Assembly: GCA_025963955.1 (NCBI GenBank)
Contig: JAOPZU010000346.1
Span: forward strand, 1-7,143
DNA from: Solirubrobacterales bacterium
GTDB taxonomy: Bacteria; Actinomycetota; Thermoleophilia; Solirubrobacterales; Solirubrobacteraceae
DNA length: 7,143 nucleotides
Direction: 5' to 3'
Part shown: positions 6,099-7,143 of the stretch, piece after piece
Position numbering within the stretch: the first letter of the stretch is position 1
Layout of the letters: every line of letters starts with the position of its first letter
The notes under the pieces: model-generated
What the model was told of the DNA's origin: nothing
Seen by the model: only the letters and a program-made list of their open reading frames with translations
Database searches by the model: none
Position numbers and translations under genes: made by a program

Positions 6099-6770
6099 TC
6101 AGGTGTTGGGGATCTTGCGAATCGACGGGCGCGACGGGTACAGGTACTGGCCGACGCCGTCCAGCGGCTCACCCGGGTCGCGGGGGGAGAAGCGGTGGAG
6201 CTCCTGGTTCACCGAGAACCGGGGACCGACCTGGACCTGGCCGTTCCGGACGCGGGTGTAGAAGCGGTCGAGCGGGCGGACCGGCGGCCCACCGTCGACG
6301 CGGCCGACGAAGTCGTAGACGCCACCGTGACAGGGGCAGATGAAGCGCTGCGCGGCGGACTTGAACGAGACGGGGCACCCGAGGTGCATGCAGCGGGTCG
6401 AGAGCGCGATGAAGCCGTCGTACTCGTCCTTCTGCGGGCCGTCGATGTCCGTGTTGTGCTTGCGCATGTACACGGTCGACTTGCCGACCTCGCCGATGCC
6501 GGAGGCGATCGAGATGGTCTTCGGGACGTACGTGTCGTCCGGGAAGTCGGCGACGGGGCCGACGTCCTGCCACGACTCCTCGCGCTTCTCGAAGATCGGC
6601 CCCAGCGCGAACCCGAGGGTCGGCAGCAGGAAGGCCGAGGCTGCGATGGCGCCGGCGGTGTGGGCCGTGCCCGTCATGAAGCGCCGGCGCGTCACCGTCT
6701 CGCCCTCGAAGGCGCCCGGGATGCCGCGGTCGGCGGTGTACTTGCTCTTTGTGATGCGGCGGTCTGGCAA
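6099..6770 (-). CDS. qcrA: Rieske 2Fe-2S subunit of menaquinol:cytochrome c reductase
   Basis: The Rieske protein takes one electron from menaquinol and passes it to cytochrome c. From the TTG at 6770 it has 223 residues. A cytoplasmic lead (1-26) is followed by the twin-arginine motif TRRRFMTG (27-34). A hydrophobic helix (about 38-58) comes next and probably stays as the membrane anchor. The cluster motifs are CMHLGC (C127, H129, C132) and CPCHGG (C145, C147, H148), with the downstream GGPPVRPL loop (160-167). About 40 residues follow the Rieske fold, ending in PSIRKIPNT. A TTG start at 6770 is preferred because AGGAG lies 7 nt upstream; an in-frame TTG at 6797 would add 9 residues and has no such site. 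The gene heads the qcr-men block. Confidence 0.95.
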   Translation of the reverse strand: MPDRRITKSKYTADRGIPGAFEGETVTRRRFMTGTAHTAGAIAASAFLLPTLGFALGPIFEKREESWQDVGPVADFPDDTYVPKTISIASGIGEVGKSTVYMRKHNTDIDGPQKDEYDGFIALSTRCMHLGCPVSFKSAAQRFICPCHGGVYDFVGRVDGGPPVRPLDRFYTRVRNGQVQVGPRFSVNQELHRFSPRDPGEPLDGVGQYLYPSRPSIRKIPNT

Positions 6771-6777
6771 GGTGGGA

Positions 6778-6782
6778 CTCCT
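6778..6782 (-). promoter_or_regulatory. Ribosome-binding site for the TTG start of qcrA (AGGAG)
   Basis: The minus strand reads AGGAG followed by TCCCACC and TTG at 6770. It is the basis for choosing the shorter Rieske start. Confidence 0.6.
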
Positions 6783-6815
6783 GGAAGGCCCTGGCAACCG
6801 TGTCGCCGGGGTGTT

Positions 6816-6839
6816 GTTCCGCTGAGAAGGCCTCGGAAC
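6816..6839. promoter_or_regulatory. Inverted repeat in the qcrA leader
   Basis: GTTCCG (6816-6821) and CGGAAC (6834-6839) are exact reverse complements separated by 12 nt that include the palindrome AGGCCT. The repeat sits 46-69 nt upstream of the qcrA start in the 97-bp gap that should hold the promoter of the five-gene block. It could be an operator or an RNA hairpin. A weak TAAGGT (-10-like, minus strand) lies just upstream at about 6838-6843, with no matching -35. The evidence is positional only. Confidence 0.3.
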
Positions 6840-6867
6840 CTTATCGCTCGCTTAGCGTACGCGGACC

Positions 6868-7143
6868 CTAGGCTGTGTTCGTGCCACGGCAGGCAAGCTG
6901 GCGCGCCGCAGCCCGCAGAGCAGACGGGGCGGACGGATCGCCCGCGCGGGCTGATCTTTTGGCCTCGTCGAGGGCTTCTGAGCCGCCGGTGCCGACCGCC
7001 ACCGCCCCGGCCTCCCAGGCCGCTGCGGCCAGCTCCGCGTCGCCTGTCGCGTGCGCCTGCGCACCCAGTGCGATGACGTCCGCGAGCTCGGCGACCGCGT
7101 CGAGGTCCCCGAGCTCGGCCAGTCGGGAGAGGCCGAGCGCGTA
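6868..7143 (-). CDS. Unidentified Ala-rich protein, C-terminal part only
   Basis: An open minus-strand frame enters from the right edge and ends at TAG (6868-6870), giving 91 residues with no start in view. Codon third positions are mostly G/C, and the composition is that of a soluble helical protein (SRLAELGDLDAVAELADVIA, residues 6-25; then AELAAAAWEAGAVAVG, 36-51). Competing frames are Arg/Pro-rich shadows. There is no membrane segment or recognisable motif in the visible part, and the last 30 residues look less constrained. It ends 97 bp before qcrA on the same strand, so read-through into the qcr block is possible. No function can be given. Confidence 0.55.
   Translation of the reverse strand, partial: YALGLSRLAELGDLDAVAELADVIALGAQAHATGDAELAAAAWEAGAVAVGTGGSEALDEAKRSARAGDPSAPSALRAAARQLACRGTNTA

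Noticed and set aside
5374..6261. Plus-strand open frame of 295 codons across qcrB and the end of qcrA
   Set aside because: It is antisense to two certain genes and its translation is Arg/Asp/Gly-rich with no motif. Such frames arise from GC-rich third positions on the opposite strand.
6771..6797. Upstream TTG start for the Rieske gene at 6797
   Set aside because: No ribosome-binding site precedes it, whereas TTG 6770 has AGGAG at good spacing. Not excluded.
6195..7076. Plus-strand open frame of 293 codons over the Rieske gene and right end
   Set aside because: It is antisense to the Rieske gene; the part beyond it is Arg/Pro-rich and fits worse than the minus-strand frame ending at 6868.

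Overview
The window is a GC-rich, gene-dense bacterial chromosomal segment with almost all genes on the minus strand. GC-rich third codon positions, two apparent TTG starts, a menaquinone-based respiratory chain and a b6-type split cytochrome b point to a high-GC, probably deep-branching actinobacterium (Thermoleophilia/Solirubrobacterales-like). That placement is inferred from protein style, not from any marker-gene comparison. No mobile element, CRISPR array, tRNA or rRNA was seen.

Layout from right to left, the direction of most transcription: (1) at the right edge, the C-terminal 91 codons of an unidentified Ala-rich protein; (2) a 97-bp leader with a short inverted repeat; (3) a compact five-gene block made of the Rieske protein (qcrA), the b6-type cytochrome b (qcrB), a subunit IV/cytochrome c fusion (qcrC), the demethylmenaquinone methyltransferase (menG) and a long-chain polyprenyl diphosphate synthase. 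Gaps are -4 to 10 bp, so one transcript is likely. (4) Next comes one plus-strand gene, a small two-CxxC (zinc-ribbon-like) protein of unknown function that converges on the polyprenyl synthase and diverges from tatA. (5) Last is a second minus-strand block, tatA - tatC - a membrane-anchored TPR-like protein cut by the left edge.

The first block joins the machinery that oxidises menaquinol (a Bacillus-like menaquinol:cytochrome c reductase) to two late steps of menaquinone supply: prenyl tail synthesis and ring C-methylation. The second block encodes the twin-arginine translocase. Rieske proteins commonly use that translocase, and QcrA here carries a TRRRF twin-arginine motif, so the two blocks are functionally linked.

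The most notable molecular points are a QcrB with no cysteine at all, so it cannot covalently hold the extra heme (ci/cn) known in b6f and Bacillus-type complexes; a TatC with a large first periplasmic loop and an 81-residue acidic tail; and the physical coupling of bc-complex and menaquinone genes. I see no strong case for a wholly new system. The window is mostly core energy metabolism and secretion with some unusual variants.
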